NCBI GenBank assembly: GCA_031550605.1
Contig: JAVBOK010000021.1
Span: 1 to 64,000, forward strand
DNA: 64,000 nt
Source of the DNA: FLUQ01 sp031550605
GTDB taxonomy: Bacteria; Desulfobacterota; Desulfovibrionia; Desulfovibrionales; Desulfovibrionaceae
Reading direction: 5' to 3'
Below, piece after piece: positions 6,998-16,773 of the stretch (the stretch's first letter is position 1; each line of letters begins with the position of its first letter). A model generated the notes under the pieces. The model was given only the letters and a program-made list of their open reading frames with translations, did not search any database and was not told the DNA's origin. The translations under genes and the position numbers were made by a program.

Positions 6998-9718
6998 ATG
7001 AACCACCGTGCCTGTTTGAACGCCGATTCCCCCGCCCCGGAGCGGGCGAGGGCCTCCGCCGCGCGCGCCTCGCTGTCTGGCCGTCTTCTGGCGCTTTTTC
7101 TGTGCTGTATCTGCCTGACGGGCATTCCGGCCTGTTCCGGGGATTCGGGGGCGGATCTCAGGGCCGAGGGGCAGAAACTGCTGCGGGAAGGCAACGCCAA
7201 CGGCGCGGTGGTGTTTTTCAAAAACGCCCTGGAAAAGGATCCGGCTGACTTCGACAGCCGCCTGGGTCTGGCGCGGGCGTATATCAAACTGGGAAAACTG
7301 CCGCAGGCTGAGGGCGAGTTGCAGAAAAACCTGCGCCAGCGGCCGGCGGACCCTCCCCTCAACCTGGAATTGGCCGCCTTCCAGATGTTGCAGGGAAAAC
7401 CCGAACGGGCGCTGGAATATCTGCTGAAAGCCGAGGAGAGCGGCAAACGGACCGCCGAAAGCCGCGAGATGACGGGGGCGGCATACGGCATGCTGGGGAA
7501 AAACGACGAGGCTGAAGCGGCCCTGCTTGAGGCCCTGCGCCTGGAACCCGAACGGGAAAGCGCGTCTTTGACCCTGGCCAGGGTATACCTGGCTAAACGC
7601 GACCCGGCCAAAGCCCTGGCCCTCAGCGACGCCCTGCTGGCCGCCAGGCCGAAGAGCGTGAACGCCCTTGCGCTGCGCGCGGAACTGGCCCGGCGCATGA
7701 ACGACACGGACCGGGCGATCGCCATCTACCGCAGCATCGCGGAACTGGAACCGAAAAACAATGACGTCCGCTATCTGCTGGGCACGCTGCTGCTGCAGCG
7801 GGGAAAGAACGACGACGCCAAAACCGTGCTTGAAGCCATGCGCCGGGATGCCGCCGGCGGAGTCAGGCTGTTCATGCTGGAAGGCCTGTATGCATACCAG
7901 ACGGGCAATTACAAGGATGCCGCCGGATTCTTTCAGAACAGCGTGGACGCCGCCCCCACCATCGAAGGGTATTACCGTCTGGGGATGAGCCTGAACCGGA
8001 CCGGCAACCAGGAATCGGCCCTCAGCCAGCTGCGCAGGGTTCTGGATGTTTCGCCCCGGCACGCGCCCAGCCTGCGGCTGATGGTCTCCATCCTTCTGCG
8101 GCAGGGCCGTGCCGACGATGCCCGCCGGGAAGCGGAAAAGCTGGCAGGCTATTATCCGGACGACGCCGGCGCCCGGTATCTGCTGGGCACCGCGCTGAGC
8201 GCCGCGGGGGACAGCGGCAAAGCGCTGGAAGAACTGGCCCGGGCCACGGAACTGGACCCGCGGATGTCCGAAGCCGCGATCCGGCGTGGTTCGCTGCTCA
8301 TCGCCGAGGGCCGCTATCAGGAAGCCGGGGATGATCTGGCCAAGGCCGTGGCGCACAACGCGGACAATCTGGCCGCCAGGGTCGCGCTTTTTCAATTCCA
8401 CCTCGGCCGCAGAAACTATGCGGAATCGGACAAACTGGTGCGGGAAGGGCTGGAAAAACAGCCGGACAACGCCGTGCTGCTGACCATGCGGGCCCAGCTT
8501 CTCGCCATGCAGAACAGGACGACCGAAGCCCTGGCCGCCGTGCGGAAAGCCAGAACGGCCGACCCGGACCTGGTGGAGTCCCTGACCCTGGAACAGCGCC
8601 TGTATATCCAGGACGGGCAGAAGGAAAAGGCTCTGGAATCCTGCCAGGCGTATCTGGCGCGCCACCCGGACGCCGTGCCCCAGCATATCGCCGCGGCCGC
8701 TTTGCTGGACATGAGCGGCCGCCGGGACGAAGCGGCGGCCCTGCTGCGCAAGGCCTACGACCTGGGAGAAAAGCGGGCTCTGTTCCTGCTGGTCCAGCGG
8801 GCCCTGGATGAGAAAAAACCTGACGAAGCCAGAACCCTGCTGCAAAAGGACCTGGATAAATCCCCGTCCATCCCCGCGCGCGACGCCCTGGCCCGCCTGT
8901 ACGCAAGTGAAAGGAATTTCGACGCGGCCTGGGCTTTGTATGAAAACCTGGAAAAAACCTCCGCCGCCCAGGCCGCCCTGGGAAAATTCCGTCTGCTTTC
9001 CGCCGCCGGAAAAAACCGGGAAGCCCTGGCCCAGGCCCGCCGCCTGAGCGAGCTTGACGTTTCGTCCTCCCTCGGCGCGCTGTGCGCCGCCGGCATTCTG
9101 GAAAAGACGGACCAGCCCCGGGAAGCGCTCAAGGAACTGGACGACGCGTACCGCCGCTTGCAACAGCCCGTCCTGCTGGTGGCCATGGCCGAATTCTGCC
9201 AGCGCCGCGGCGAATGGGAAAAGGCCGACGCCTATTACCAGACCGCCCTGCGTCTGAGTCCCAACGACCGGGGCGCCCTGAGCGGCAAGGCTCTTCTTCT
9301 GATGCAGCGCCGCCGGTACGGCGAAGCCATCGACCATTACGAACGCCTCCAGAAACTGGACCCGCAAAACGCCGTGGTTTCCAACAACCTGGCCATGGCC
9401 TACGCCGAAAGCGGACAGAACCCGGAACGCGCGCTGCATATGGCCACCCTGGCTTTCGTGCAGCAGCCGGAAAATCCCCAGATTCTGGATACTCTCGCAT
9501 CCTGCCTGCTGCTGGGCAATCGCGCGGATGACGCGGTCAAGCTGCTCCTCGACGCGCTGAAGCTGCACCCGGTTTCCGCCCAGTTGCACTATCGCCTGGG
9601 CGCGGCTCTGGCCAGGGTGAACAAACCGAAAGAAGCCAGAGCGGCCCTGCGCAAATCTTTGGAAATGGGCGATTTCTCGGACGCGGAGGCGGCGAGAAAA
9701 CTCCTGCAGACGCTGTAG
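6998..9718 (+). CDS. prsT: XrtA/PEP-CTERM-system TPR lipoprotein PrsT
   Basis: A 906-residue protein. The N-terminus has a lipoprotein-type signal ending in LTGIPAC|SG (Cys about residue 46). The rest is a long array of tetratricopeptide repeats, with recurring patterns such as GNANGAVVFFKNALEKDPAD and NNLAMAYAESGQNPERAL. Length and organisation fit the PrsT family that accompanies XrtA exosortase and PrsK/PrsR; the actual system is at 34700-39613. It is likely a periplasmic or outer-membrane scaffold for polysaccharide assembly or export. An ATG 21 nt earlier (6977) is in frame. I choose 6998 because AAGGGGGA lies at proper spacing before it. It is the first gene of the plus-strand locus, followed by 33 bp of spacer. 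Confidence 0.9.
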   Translation: MNHRACLNADSPAPERARASAARASLSGRLLALFLCCICLTGIPACSGDSGADLRAEGQKLLREGNANGAVVFFKNALEKDPADFDSRLGLARAYIKLGKLPQAEGELQKNLRQRPADPPLNLELAAFQMLQGKPERALEYLLKAEESGKRTAESREMTGAAYGMLGKNDEAEAALLEALRLEPERESASLTLARVYLAKRDPAKALALSDALLAARPKSVNALALRAELARRMNDTDRAIAIYRSIAELEPKNNDVRYLLGTLLLQRGKNDDAKTVLEAMRRDAAGGVRLFMLEGLYAYQTGNYKDAAGFFQNSVDAAPTIEGYYRLGMSLNRTGNQESALSQLRRVLDVSPRHAPSLRLMVSILLRQGRADDARREAEKLAGYYPDDAGARYLLGTALSAAGDSGKALEELARATELDPRMSEAAIRRGSLLIAEGRYQEAGDDLAKAVAHNADNLAARVALFQFHLGRRNYAESDKLVREGLEKQPDNAVLLTMRAQLLAMQNRTTEALAAVRKARTADPDLVESLTLEQRLYIQDGQKEKALESCQAYLARHPDAVPQHIAAAALLDMSGRRDEAAALLRKAYDLGEKRALFLLVQRALDEKKPDEARTLLQKDLDKSPSIPARDALARLYASERNFDAAWALYENLEKTSAAQAALGKFRLLSAAGKNREALAQARRLSELDVSSSLGALCAAGILEKTDQPREALKELDDAYRRLQQPVLLVAMAEFCQRRGEWEKADAYYQTALRLSPNDRGALSGKALLLMQRRRYGEAIDHYERLQKLDPQNAVVSNNLAMAYAESGQNPERALHMATLAFVQQPENPQILDTLASCLLLGNRADDAVKLLLDALKLHPVSAQLHYRLGAALARVNKPKEARAALRKSLEMGDFSDAEAARKLLQTL

Positions 9719-9751
9719 GCACTTTCACGTTGAAACCTCATGGGGGCCGAC

Positions 9752-11056
9752 ATGCATACCCTTATCGCCCGCATAACCCGCAACGGCTTCTGGCTCGTCC
9801 TGGCCCTTGCCTGCGCTGGATCGCTGCCGGCCTTTCCCGCCGCCTGGCCGGAATTGAGCCTGCTGGCGCTAGTGATTCTGGCCAGCGCGGTGACCGTGGA
9901 AATGCTGGACGAGCGCGGCGCGCAAACCTTCGCTTTCCGTCAAAGCATCGCGGCCATCCTGGCGGCCTCTTCCATTCTGTTCCCGCTTTCGCTCCGTCAG
10001 GACCCGTTCATTCCGCACGCGCAGGTCGTACTGGCCACCCTGGTTCTTTTCGCGCTGCTGCGCGCGGTCTTCTGCAACGCCGCGAACTGGCGCTTCCCGG
10101 CCTTTCTCAGCCGCAAGGTACTGCTGCTGGGCAACGGCGAAGGGGCGAAAATCACCCGGGACCTCATCGCGCGGAGCAATGGACGGTACCGGCTGACCGC
10201 CGCGATTGCCCACGGCGAAGGCGAAGGACCGGAAGAACGCTTCGGCAGCCTGGCGGACCTGGCCCGCAAAACCGGGGCGGAGGAACTGATCCTGTCTTTC
10301 CCCGAACGGCGGGGCGCCATGCCGGCCACGGACATCATGCGCTGCCGCATGCAGGGCATCCGGGTCATGGACGCGCCAAGCTTTTACGAGCGCGTCACCC
10401 GGAAGCTGCATATCGAAAGCATCACCCCCAGCTGGTTCATCTTTTCTTCCGGTTTCTGCCTTTCCCGCCCCCGGCGCGCGGCCAGGCGGCTTTTCGACCT
10501 GGTCTTCGCGGCTCTGGGCCTGGCTCTTGCGCTGCCGCTTTTTCCCTTTGCGGCCCTGCTTATCAAATATGATTCGCCGGGGCCGATCTTTTTCCGTCAG
10601 GTCCGCATCGGCCTGGGCGGCAGGCCGTTCATGCTCGTCAAACTGCGCACCATGCGCGCGGATGCGGAAAAGGACACCGGCGCGGTCTGGGCGGCGACGC
10701 ACGATCCGCGCGTGACCGGGGTGGGCCGTTTTCTGCGCAGGACCCGGCTGGACGAGATCCCGCAGTTGATCAACGTGATCCGGGGCGAGATGGGCCTGAT
10801 CGGCCCCCGGCCGGAGCGTCCGGAATTCACCCGCGAACTGGAACGCCAGATTCCCTTTTACTCCGAACGCCATTGCATGAAACCCGGCGTCACCGGCTGG
10901 GCCCAGGTGCGGTATCCGTACGGGTCAAGCGTGGAGGATGCGCTGGAGAAGTTGCGCTACGATTTGTACTACATCAAAAATCAGTCTTTTCCGTTGGATA
11001 TGGAAATTGTTCTGCGCACGTTCCTCGTCGTGTTCGCGGGGCGCGGGGCCAGATAA
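9752..11056 (+). CDS. Polyprenyl-phosphate sugar phosphotransferase (initiating glycosyltransferase)
   Basis: A 434-residue bacterial sugar transferase. N-terminal transmembrane helices are followed by a Rossmann-like central domain (FLSRKVLLLGNGEGAKITRD, about residue 120). The C-terminal catalytic domain starts at ARRLFDLVFAALGL and contains KLRTMRADAEKDTG, TRLDEIPQLINVIRGEMG and LIGPRPERPEF. By family knowledge it transfers a sugar-1-phosphate from a nucleotide sugar to undecaprenyl phosphate, the first step of repeat-unit synthesis. It matches the exosortase-associated subfamily. An earlier in-frame ATG (9740) lacks a ribosome-binding site; the ATG at 9752 follows GGGGGC. Confidence 0.93.
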   Translation: MHTLIARITRNGFWLVLALACAGSLPAFPAAWPELSLLALVILASAVTVEMLDERGAQTFAFRQSIAAILAASSILFPLSLRQDPFIPHAQVVLATLVLFALLRAVFCNAANWRFPAFLSRKVLLLGNGEGAKITRDLIARSNGRYRLTAAIAHGEGEGPEERFGSLADLARKTGAEELILSFPERRGAMPATDIMRCRMQGIRVMDAPSFYERVTRKLHIESITPSWFIFSSGFCLSRPRRAARRLFDLVFAALGLALALPLFPFAALLIKYDSPGPIFFRQVRIGLGGRPFMLVKLRTMRADAEKDTGAVWAATHDPRVTGVGRFLRRTRLDEIPQLINVIRGEMGLIGPRPERPEFTRELERQIPFYSERHCMKPGVTGWAQVRYPYGSSVEDALEKLRYDLYYIKNQSFPLDMEIVLRTFLVVFAGRGAR

Positions 11057-11080
11057 CATCAAGCCGCAGGGGCGGACGCC

Positions 11081-11893
11081 ATGAAAAAAACACTCGTTGC
11101 CGCAAGCATGCTTGTCGCTTGCACCTGCCTTACCGGCTCTGCTCTCGCCGGCGAATACGTCATCGGAAAGGGCGACACCCTGGCCATACGCGTATGGGGC
11201 GAAGAGTACCTGAATGTGGACATCAAGGTGCGCCCCGACGGCAAAATATCCAGGCCCGGCGTGGACGGCGTCCAGGCCGAGGGCCTGACCCCGGTGCAGT
11301 TGCAGCGCAGGCTGGCCGCCCGGCTGAGCGCCCTGGTCAACGACCCCATGGTCACGGTCATGGTCTACGCGCCGGGCAACAACACGGTGATCGTCCACGG
11401 TCCGGGCGTCAAATCCGCGGTGTTCGCCCTGGAAGGCAAAACCACCCTGCTTTCCATACTGGCGCGGCTGGCGCCGGACGTGAACGCCGATCTGGACAGG
11501 GCCTATGTGGACCGAAACGGAACAGCCGTCCTGACGGGCCTGCGCGATCTGTACGAACGCGGCGATACGGCGAAAGACATGGAACTGCGGTCCGGAGACC
11601 GCATTTACGTTCCCCTGCGCGAAAACCGCTTCGTGTACGTCGACGGCGCGGTCGGCAAACCGTCCAGCCTGATCTACTACGAGGGCATGACCGTGCTGGA
11701 GGCCATCCACCAGGCCGGCGGCTTCACCAAATTCGCGGACCGCAACGACACCACCGTGGTGCGCCGCACCGCCGAAGGACCGACCGAAACCCTGCGCGTG
11801 CGCGCCCGCGACCTGACGGAAAAGGGCGCCCTGGACCAGAACCTGCTTTTGCGGGCCGGCGACATGGTTCTTGTCGGCAAAGGGTGGTTCTGA
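11081..11893 (+). CDS. Polysaccharide export protein, Wza/BexD type
   Basis: A 270-residue exported protein with a signal sequence (MKKTLVAASMLVACTCL, cleavage near SALA-GE). The poly_export domain opens with YVIGKGDTLAIRVWGEEYL, and SLBB-type domains follow (FVYVDGAVGKPSSLIYYEGM, TVLEAIHQAGGF). It would form the outer-membrane or periplasmic channel for the exopolysaccharide. The Cys residues at 14 and 16 could serve as a lipidation site, but the AXA-type site looks equally good. It lies in the standard order between the initiating transferase and the Wzz-like gene, which starts one base after its stop. Confidence 0.92.
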   Translation: MKKTLVAASMLVACTCLTGSALAGEYVIGKGDTLAIRVWGEEYLNVDIKVRPDGKISRPGVDGVQAEGLTPVQLQRRLAARLSALVNDPMVTVMVYAPGNNTVIVHGPGVKSAVFALEGKTTLLSILARLAPDVNADLDRAYVDRNGTAVLTGLRDLYERGDTAKDMELRSGDRIYVPLRENRFVYVDGAVGKPSSLIYYEGMTVLEAIHQAGGFTKFADRNDTTVVRRTAEGPTETLRVRARDLTEKGALDQNLLLRAGDMVLVGKGWF

Positions 11894-11894
11894 G

Positions 11895-13400
11895 ATGTCC
11901 CGGAACGGCCATGCCGCCGGCGGACAGGGCGAAGACGGCCTGAACCTGCGCCGTTACGTCAGTCTGCTGCAGTTCAATTCCACGGCCTTCTGCCTGATGA
12001 CGGCCGCCGTGGTCACGGGCGCCGTCGTCTGCAGCTACGTCTGGCCCAAAAAATACCAGGCCACCTCCACCGTGTCGGTTGAGCAGAACGTCATCAGCGA
12101 CCTGGTCAAGGGCATCGCCGTCACCCCGTCCATGGACGCCAAGCTGCGCATTCTGAACGTCTCGTTGCTCAGCCGCAACCGCCTGCTGGCCGTGGCCTCG
12201 TCCCTGGACATGGATCTGAATGCGCGGACCGTGGCGGACAAGGAAAAACTGGTGGATGGCCTGCGCACCAACATCGCCATCACGCGCGAACCGCAAAAAG
12301 GCCTGTTTTTCATCAGTTACGCCAATGCCAACCCCGCGCTGGCCCGCGATTTCGTAAACTCCATCATCCGCAACTACATCGAGGAAAGCACCGCCTCCAA
12401 ACGCAAGGAGTCGTTTGAAGCCACGTCCTTCCTGGGCGAGCAGATCACGGTGTTTCAAAAGCGCATCGAAGCCGCCCAGCAGGATATCGACGCCTTCAAA
12501 GCCCAGAAGGGCATGTACCTCGGTCTGAACGAGCAGCTTTTGCGCCAGCAGATCAAGGAGGCGGAAGAACGCCTGGAAGACATCCGCATCCGCAAGGACG
12601 AACGCGTGGCCAAACTGGAACTGGCCGGGGCCGAATCAAAAACGCTCGTCCGCCTGCAGGAGCAGGAACTGCGGCTGCAAAGCCTGCTGGGGGCCTATAC
12701 CCCGCGCCATCCCGCGGTGCTCCGGGCCAAAGAGGAAATCAGAGCCCTGCGGGCCAGCCTGGGGGAGAGCGACGCGGCTGGGAACGCAAAAACCGAATAC
12801 AGCGCCGAGCAGCAGAAAATACGGGTTGAACTGCAATCCCTGAAGGAAATGGAAAAAAACCTGAAGGACAAACTGGAGGGAAACATCCGCGACCTGCAGG
12901 AGCTGCCGGCCATCCGCACGGAACTGGCGGAGCTCGAGCAGCGCAAGATGAACGAGACGGCCATCTATCAGCAGCTTGTCTCGCGCTTTGGCCAGTCCGA
13001 AGTGTCCAAGCAGATGGAGTTGCAGGACAAGGCCGTGACTTTCAATGTCATCGACGCGGCGGTGCTGCCCGTGAATTTCGTCTCCCCCAGGCGGCCGCTG
13101 ATCATTCTGGGCGGTATCTGCCTGGGCCTGGCTCTGGCCGCCGGCATTCTGTTCCTGGTCGATCTCCTGCGCGGCACCATCCGGTCCCGCCACGATGTAA
13201 CCGGGTACGGGCACGAAATACTGGCCCTGCTTCCCCAACTGCCCCTGCCCGAACGCCGGCGCCGCAAACGGCGGCAGCGCGGCGTGATCTACGCCACGGC
13301 CTTGCTGCTGGTCGCGGCCTGCGCCGTGGCGGTCCTGGAATTCCTGAACCTGCCCCATGTGGAGCGGGCCATCCACCTTGCCAGACAGGCCGTCGTCTGA
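11895..13400 (+). CDS. Wzz-family polysaccharide chain-length determinant
   Basis: A 501-residue inner-membrane protein. The first helix is near residues 30-50 (LMTAAVVTGAVVCSYVW), followed by a Wzz domain (KKYQATSTVSVEQNV). A long periplasmic coiled-coil region spans about 150-380, and a second helix lies near 410-430 with the proline-rich edge SPRRPLIILGG. Unusually there is a third hydrophobic segment near 465-485 (GVIYATALLLVAACAVAVL), after a basic stretch RRRRKRRQR. This extended C-terminus matches exosortase-type chain-length proteins. The ATG at 11895 lies just past the previous stop; an upstream in-frame start at 11871 would overlap it. The separate kinase gene follows. Confidence 0.92.
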   Translation: MSRNGHAAGGQGEDGLNLRRYVSLLQFNSTAFCLMTAAVVTGAVVCSYVWPKKYQATSTVSVEQNVISDLVKGIAVTPSMDAKLRILNVSLLSRNRLLAVASSLDMDLNARTVADKEKLVDGLRTNIAITREPQKGLFFISYANANPALARDFVNSIIRNYIEESTASKRKESFEATSFLGEQITVFQKRIEAAQQDIDAFKAQKGMYLGLNEQLLRQQIKEAEERLEDIRIRKDERVAKLELAGAESKTLVRLQEQELRLQSLLGAYTPRHPAVLRAKEEIRALRASLGESDAAGNAKTEYSAEQQKIRVELQSLKEMEKNLKDKLEGNIRDLQELPAIRTELAELEQRKMNETAIYQQLVSRFGQSEVSKQMELQDKAVTFNVIDAAVLPVNFVSPRRPLIILGGICLGLALAAGILFLVDLLRGTIRSRHDVTGYGHEILALLPQLPLPERRRRKRRQRGVIYATALLLVAACAVAVLEFLNLPHVERAIHLARQAVV

Positions 13401-13417
13401 ACCGGAGCGGAGAACCC

Positions 13418-14227
13418 ATGAGCGTCATTGAAAAAGCCCTGGAAAAAGCCCGGCAGAAATCGACGGCAGCGCCGCCGACCCTGCCCGGCGTTTCCGCGCC
13501 GGCGGCGCCCGCCGTCCCGGAACCGGAAGCGGTTCCGGCCCCCGGCCCCGCGGTCCCGGTGCCGCGTCCGACGGCGAAGCTGAACAACGCCCTGTTGGGC
13601 GAAGAGTATCGCCTGCTCAAAGAACGGCTGCTCAGCATGCGCAAAAAAAACAGCATGAACCTGTTCATGGTCACCAGTCCCATGCGCCACGAAGGAAAGA
13701 CCCTGGTTTCCTGCAATCTGGCCCTGTCGCTGGCCCATGAATTCGACCACACGGCCCTGCTGATCGACGCGGACATGCGCGCGCCCAGATGCCACGGCAT
13801 GTTCGGCCTGAAGCGCGGCCCCGGCCTTGCTGACTGCCTGCTGCACGTCAGGCATTTCGGCGAGGCCCTGGTCCATACGGGCCTGGGCAGGCTGGCCTTT
13901 CTGCCGGCGGGCGCCCCCGTGCCCAGCCCGGCGGAACTCTTCTCCTCCAACCGGTTGCAGGATCTGCTGCGGGAAATAAAGCAGCGGTATCCCGACCGCA
14001 TCATCATCATCGACACCTCGCCCATTCTGCCCTTCGCGGAAACGCGGGCGCTCAGCCGCCTGATGGACGGCACGCTTCTGGTGGTGCGCGAAAACGTCAC
14101 CACCAGAAACCACCTGGAATCCGCCCTGCAGTGTCTGGAAAACAGCCCGCTGCTGGGCCTGGTTTACAACGACGTGGGCAATTACGGACCGGAAAGGGAA
14201 GTTTTCAACCTGAGCTATTCCTACTGA
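13418..14227 (+). CDS. BY-kinase (CpsD/CapB-like tyrosine autokinase)
   Basis: A 269-residue cytoplasmic kinase. After a Pro/Ala-rich N-terminal linker (about residues 15-50) come Walker A MRHEGKTLVSCNLA, Walker A' ALLIDADMRAP and Walker B RIIIIDTSPIL. The C-terminus ends LSYSY, a minimal tyrosine cluster compared with the longer clusters of classic BY-kinases. It would phosphorylate itself with the Wzz-like partner encoded immediately upstream and so control polymer length and export. The separate kinase and Wzz genes match the exosortase-associated arrangement. The ExeA-like ATPase gene starts 7 bp downstream. Confidence 0.92.
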   Translation: MSVIEKALEKARQKSTAAPPTLPGVSAPAAPAVPEPEAVPAPGPAVPVPRPTAKLNNALLGEEYRLLKERLLSMRKKNSMNLFMVTSPMRHEGKTLVSCNLALSLAHEFDHTALLIDADMRAPRCHGMFGLKRGPGLADCLLHVRHFGEALVHTGLGRLAFLPAGAPVPSPAELFSSNRLQDLLREIKQRYPDRIIIIDTSPILPFAETRALSRLMDGTLLVVRENVTTRNHLESALQCLENSPLLGLVYNDVGNYGPEREVFNLSYSY

Positions 14228-14234
14228 GGTCGCC

Positions 14235-15383
14235 GTGTACCTGCAACACTTCGCCTTGCGCGTCAAACCGTTTGAACTGCTGCCGGATCCGGGCTTTTTG
14301 TTCCCCAGCGCGGCGCACAGAAAAGCCCTGGCCTATCTGGAATACGGCCTGCAGGAACATTCCGGCTTCATTTTGCTGACCGGAGAAGTGGGCGCGGGAA
14401 AGACCACCCTTATCCGCAGTCTGCTGCGCAAGCTCCCCGGCGGCGTGACCATGGCCAAAGTGTTCAATACCCAGGTCAACGCCGCCCAGCTTGTCCGGCT
14501 GATCAACGACGATTTCGGCCTGCCGCCTTCCGGCGGGGACAAAACCGACATGCTGCGCGACCTCAACGCCTTTCTGATCGAGCAGTATGCCGGCGGCCGC
14601 CGCTCCGTGCTGGTCATCGACGAAGCCCAGAACCTGGGGCCGGAGCTGCTGGAAGAGATACGCCTGCTGTCCAACCTGGAAACGGAACATGCCAAGCTGC
14701 TGCAGATCATTCTGGTGGGGCAGCCCGAACTGCGCGAGCGGCTCTGCTCCCCCGACCTCATCCAGTTGCGGCAACGCATCCTGGTGCACTGCCACCTGAC
14801 CCCGTTGAACCCTGCGGAAAGCACCGGATACATCCTGCACCGTCTGGAACTGGCCGGCAACCGGCAGGCCGTGGCCTGGCGGGCCGGCTGCCTGGCGGCC
14901 ATCCATACCGCCACCCGCGGCATACCCAGGCTGATCAACATCCTGTGCGACTACATTCTGCTGGACACCTACAGCGCGGGCAGCCGGGAAGTCACCCTGG
15001 AACGGCTTGAGGCATTGCTGGCCCATCTGGATTTCAAGGCCCAGTTCTGGCCCGAAGCCAAACCGCGGCGGGAAAGCACACCGCGCCGGGAAGCGGACAA
15101 TGCGGAACTGGACGCCCTGCAGGTCAAGGTCGAAGTGCTGATGACAGCCGTGGCCGGACTGGGGCAGCGCCTGGAAGCACTGGAAAAGGGGAACAGGGAT
15201 TCCGGCGGGGAATTGGCAGCCCTGCGCAGGACGGTAAGCCACATGGAAAATGTTCTGACCTATCTGGCACGGGGTCCCGAAGTTCTGCCCCGCGACCTGG
15301 CCGCCATAAAATCCTTGTCCCAGGCGGCTGCAAGGAAGGCAAACGAAACAGGGGCGGGACCAACCGCCGCCGGCAGCGGATAA
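14235..15383 (+). CDS. ExeA/GspA-like ATPase, exosortase-system associated
   Basis: A 382-residue AAA+ ATPase. It starts at a GTG preceded by TGAGG. Visible motifs are Walker A TGEVGAGKTTLIRS (about residues 50-62), Walker B SVLVIDEAQNLGPELLEEI and sensor-type segment IILVGQPELRERL. Residues ~280-350 form a likely coiled coil (LDALQVKVEVLMTAVAGL). The family sits between the tyrosine kinase and the beta-barrel protein in XrtA loci and is assumed to power or position the export apparatus. The exact role is not established. Confidence 0.9.
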   Translation: MYLQHFALRVKPFELLPDPGFLFPSAAHRKALAYLEYGLQEHSGFILLTGEVGAGKTTLIRSLLRKLPGGVTMAKVFNTQVNAAQLVRLINDDFGLPPSGGDKTDMLRDLNAFLIEQYAGGRRSVLVIDEAQNLGPELLEEIRLLSNLETEHAKLLQIILVGQPELRERLCSPDLIQLRQRILVHCHLTPLNPAESTGYILHRLELAGNRQAVAWRAGCLAAIHTATRGIPRLINILCDYILLDTYSAGSREVTLERLEALLAHLDFKAQFWPEAKPRRESTPRREADNAELDALQVKVEVLMTAVAGLGQRLEALEKGNRDSGGELAALRRTVSHMENVLTYLARGPEVLPRDLAAIKSLSQAAARKANETGAGPTAAGSG

Positions 15384-15418
15384 AGCCGGACGCCGCGCTT
15401 TTGCGCCATGGAGTTCCT

Positions 15419-16747
15419 ATGCGCTGTTCACTCTTCCGCATCTGCCTCTGCCTGATTCTTCTGCCGGCACACGCCGCGCTCTGCGGCGAAACCCGGGGGG
15501 AAATCGGCCTCGGCCTCGGCACGGAGTATAACGACAACGTGCGGGAAACATCCGGCAACCGCAAAACCGACCTCATAACGCATATCAAGCCTTCCCTCAT
15601 GCTGCGGCACGAAGGCGGCAGGGTTCAGGGAAAAATCAGCTACAGGGGCGATTACCAGTTCCATGTCAAGGGCACGGACTACGACGATTATTCCCATTAC
15701 CTGAACGCGACCGGCTTGGGTGAACTGGTGGAGAACCTCTTTTTCCTGGACCTGCAGGAAGACCTGCAGCCCGTATACCGCAATGCCCGGCGCGGTGAAG
15801 TGTACGAAGGGGACACCACCCGCAATCAGGTGAACCGCAACCGCTTTTCCGTGTCGCCCTTTTTTGTGCTGAACCCGACGGACCGTCTCAGCCTGCGTTT
15901 CGGTTACCGGTTCACGGACCTGCGGTACAGCAAGAACGACGACGGCCGGGGCAGGGACAGGTTCTTTCCGCGTTCGGACAGCGACTATGACTTCAACGCC
16001 AACGCCAGCCAGCAGCACACCGTGTTCACCGCCGTCTCGCACGAAGTTTCCGACCGCCTGACCCTGTCCGCCAACGCCGACGTGACGCGCCATCTGGGCG
16101 ATTCGTCGTACACGGGCGAAGATAACAGCTATTACCGTTACCAGGCCCAGTTCGGCGGCAGCTACGAAATAAGCGAAGGGCTGTCCGCCAGGGTCATGGC
16201 CGGGCCGGCCTACACGCGGTACAACGACGGATCCAGCAGCCTGGCCCCCTATATCTTCGCGGAAATCGCCCAAAAAATCGGCCGCAGCGAATTCAACCTG
16301 TCCGCGCTCATGGATTTCACCGACGACCCGGAAACCGGGGAAAGCCTGCGTCATTCCGCATACAGCGCAAGCTGGAAAAGGACCTTCGACCGCTCTTCGC
16401 TCGGCGCGGGCATCGCATACCACATCTATGACGGGGACCGGAGCGGATCCCGAAGCAGCAACGCCTGGCGGCCCTTTGTGAGCTACGGTTACGAGCTTTC
16501 CGACCGCCTGCGTTTCACTGCCGGAAGCAACCTGGACATGGCCGAAGACCGCGACGGCAGTTCATGGGCCTATGCCAGCGCGGGGCTGAAGTATGAACTG
16601 GACGAAGGCTCGTGGATCAGCCTGACCTACCGGTACAAATACGCCGACATATCACGGTCCGATTATTACGACTATGGCGGAGGATCGTCGGGATACGGGT
16701 CGTATTCCGTAAACAGGATCATGCTCGAGTGTTTCATGCAATTTTAA
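15419..16747 (+). CDS. Outer-membrane beta-barrel protein of the XrtA exopolysaccharide system
   Basis: A 442-residue exported protein with a signal peptide (CLILLPAHAALC-GE). The rest is rich in alternating aromatic, Tyr, Asp and Ser residues forming amphipathic strands, for example SLRFGYRFTDLRYS and WISLTYRYKYADISRSDYY. It ends in an aromatic, ...MLECFMQF, as expected for barrel-assembly-dependent proteins. It fits the PEP-CTERM-system-associated outer-membrane protein family. It may form the outer-membrane exit for the polymer, inferred from context. The start is chosen at 15419, with GGAG 5 nt upstream; an earlier in-frame ATG exists at 15401. Confidence 0.88.
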   Translation: MRCSLFRICLCLILLPAHAALCGETRGEIGLGLGTEYNDNVRETSGNRKTDLITHIKPSLMLRHEGGRVQGKISYRGDYQFHVKGTDYDDYSHYLNATGLGELVENLFFLDLQEDLQPVYRNARRGEVYEGDTTRNQVNRNRFSVSPFFVLNPTDRLSLRFGYRFTDLRYSKNDDGRGRDRFFPRSDSDYDFNANASQQHTVFTAVSHEVSDRLTLSANADVTRHLGDSSYTGEDNSYYRYQAQFGGSYEISEGLSARVMAGPAYTRYNDGSSSLAPYIFAEIAQKIGRSEFNLSALMDFTDDPETGESLRHSAYSASWKRTFDRSSLGAGIAYHIYDGDRSGSRSSNAWRPFVSYGYELSDRLRFTAGSNLDMAEDRDGSSWAYASAGLKYELDEGSWISLTYRYKYADISRSDYYDYGGGSSGYGSYSVNRIMLECFMQF

Positions 16748-16773
16748 TGGCGCTTTGCAAGGCGAGGTGTGCC

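Noticed and set aside
6806..9589. 927-codon minus-strand open frame
   Set aside because: Antisense shadow of prsT; the translation is compositionally biased and has no motif, whereas the plus strand encodes clear TPR repeats.
16612..16773. Upstream extension of the deacetylase frame
   Set aside because: It lies inside the beta-barrel gene in another frame; the deacetylase motif begins directly at the ATG at 16774, which has its own ribosome-binding site.
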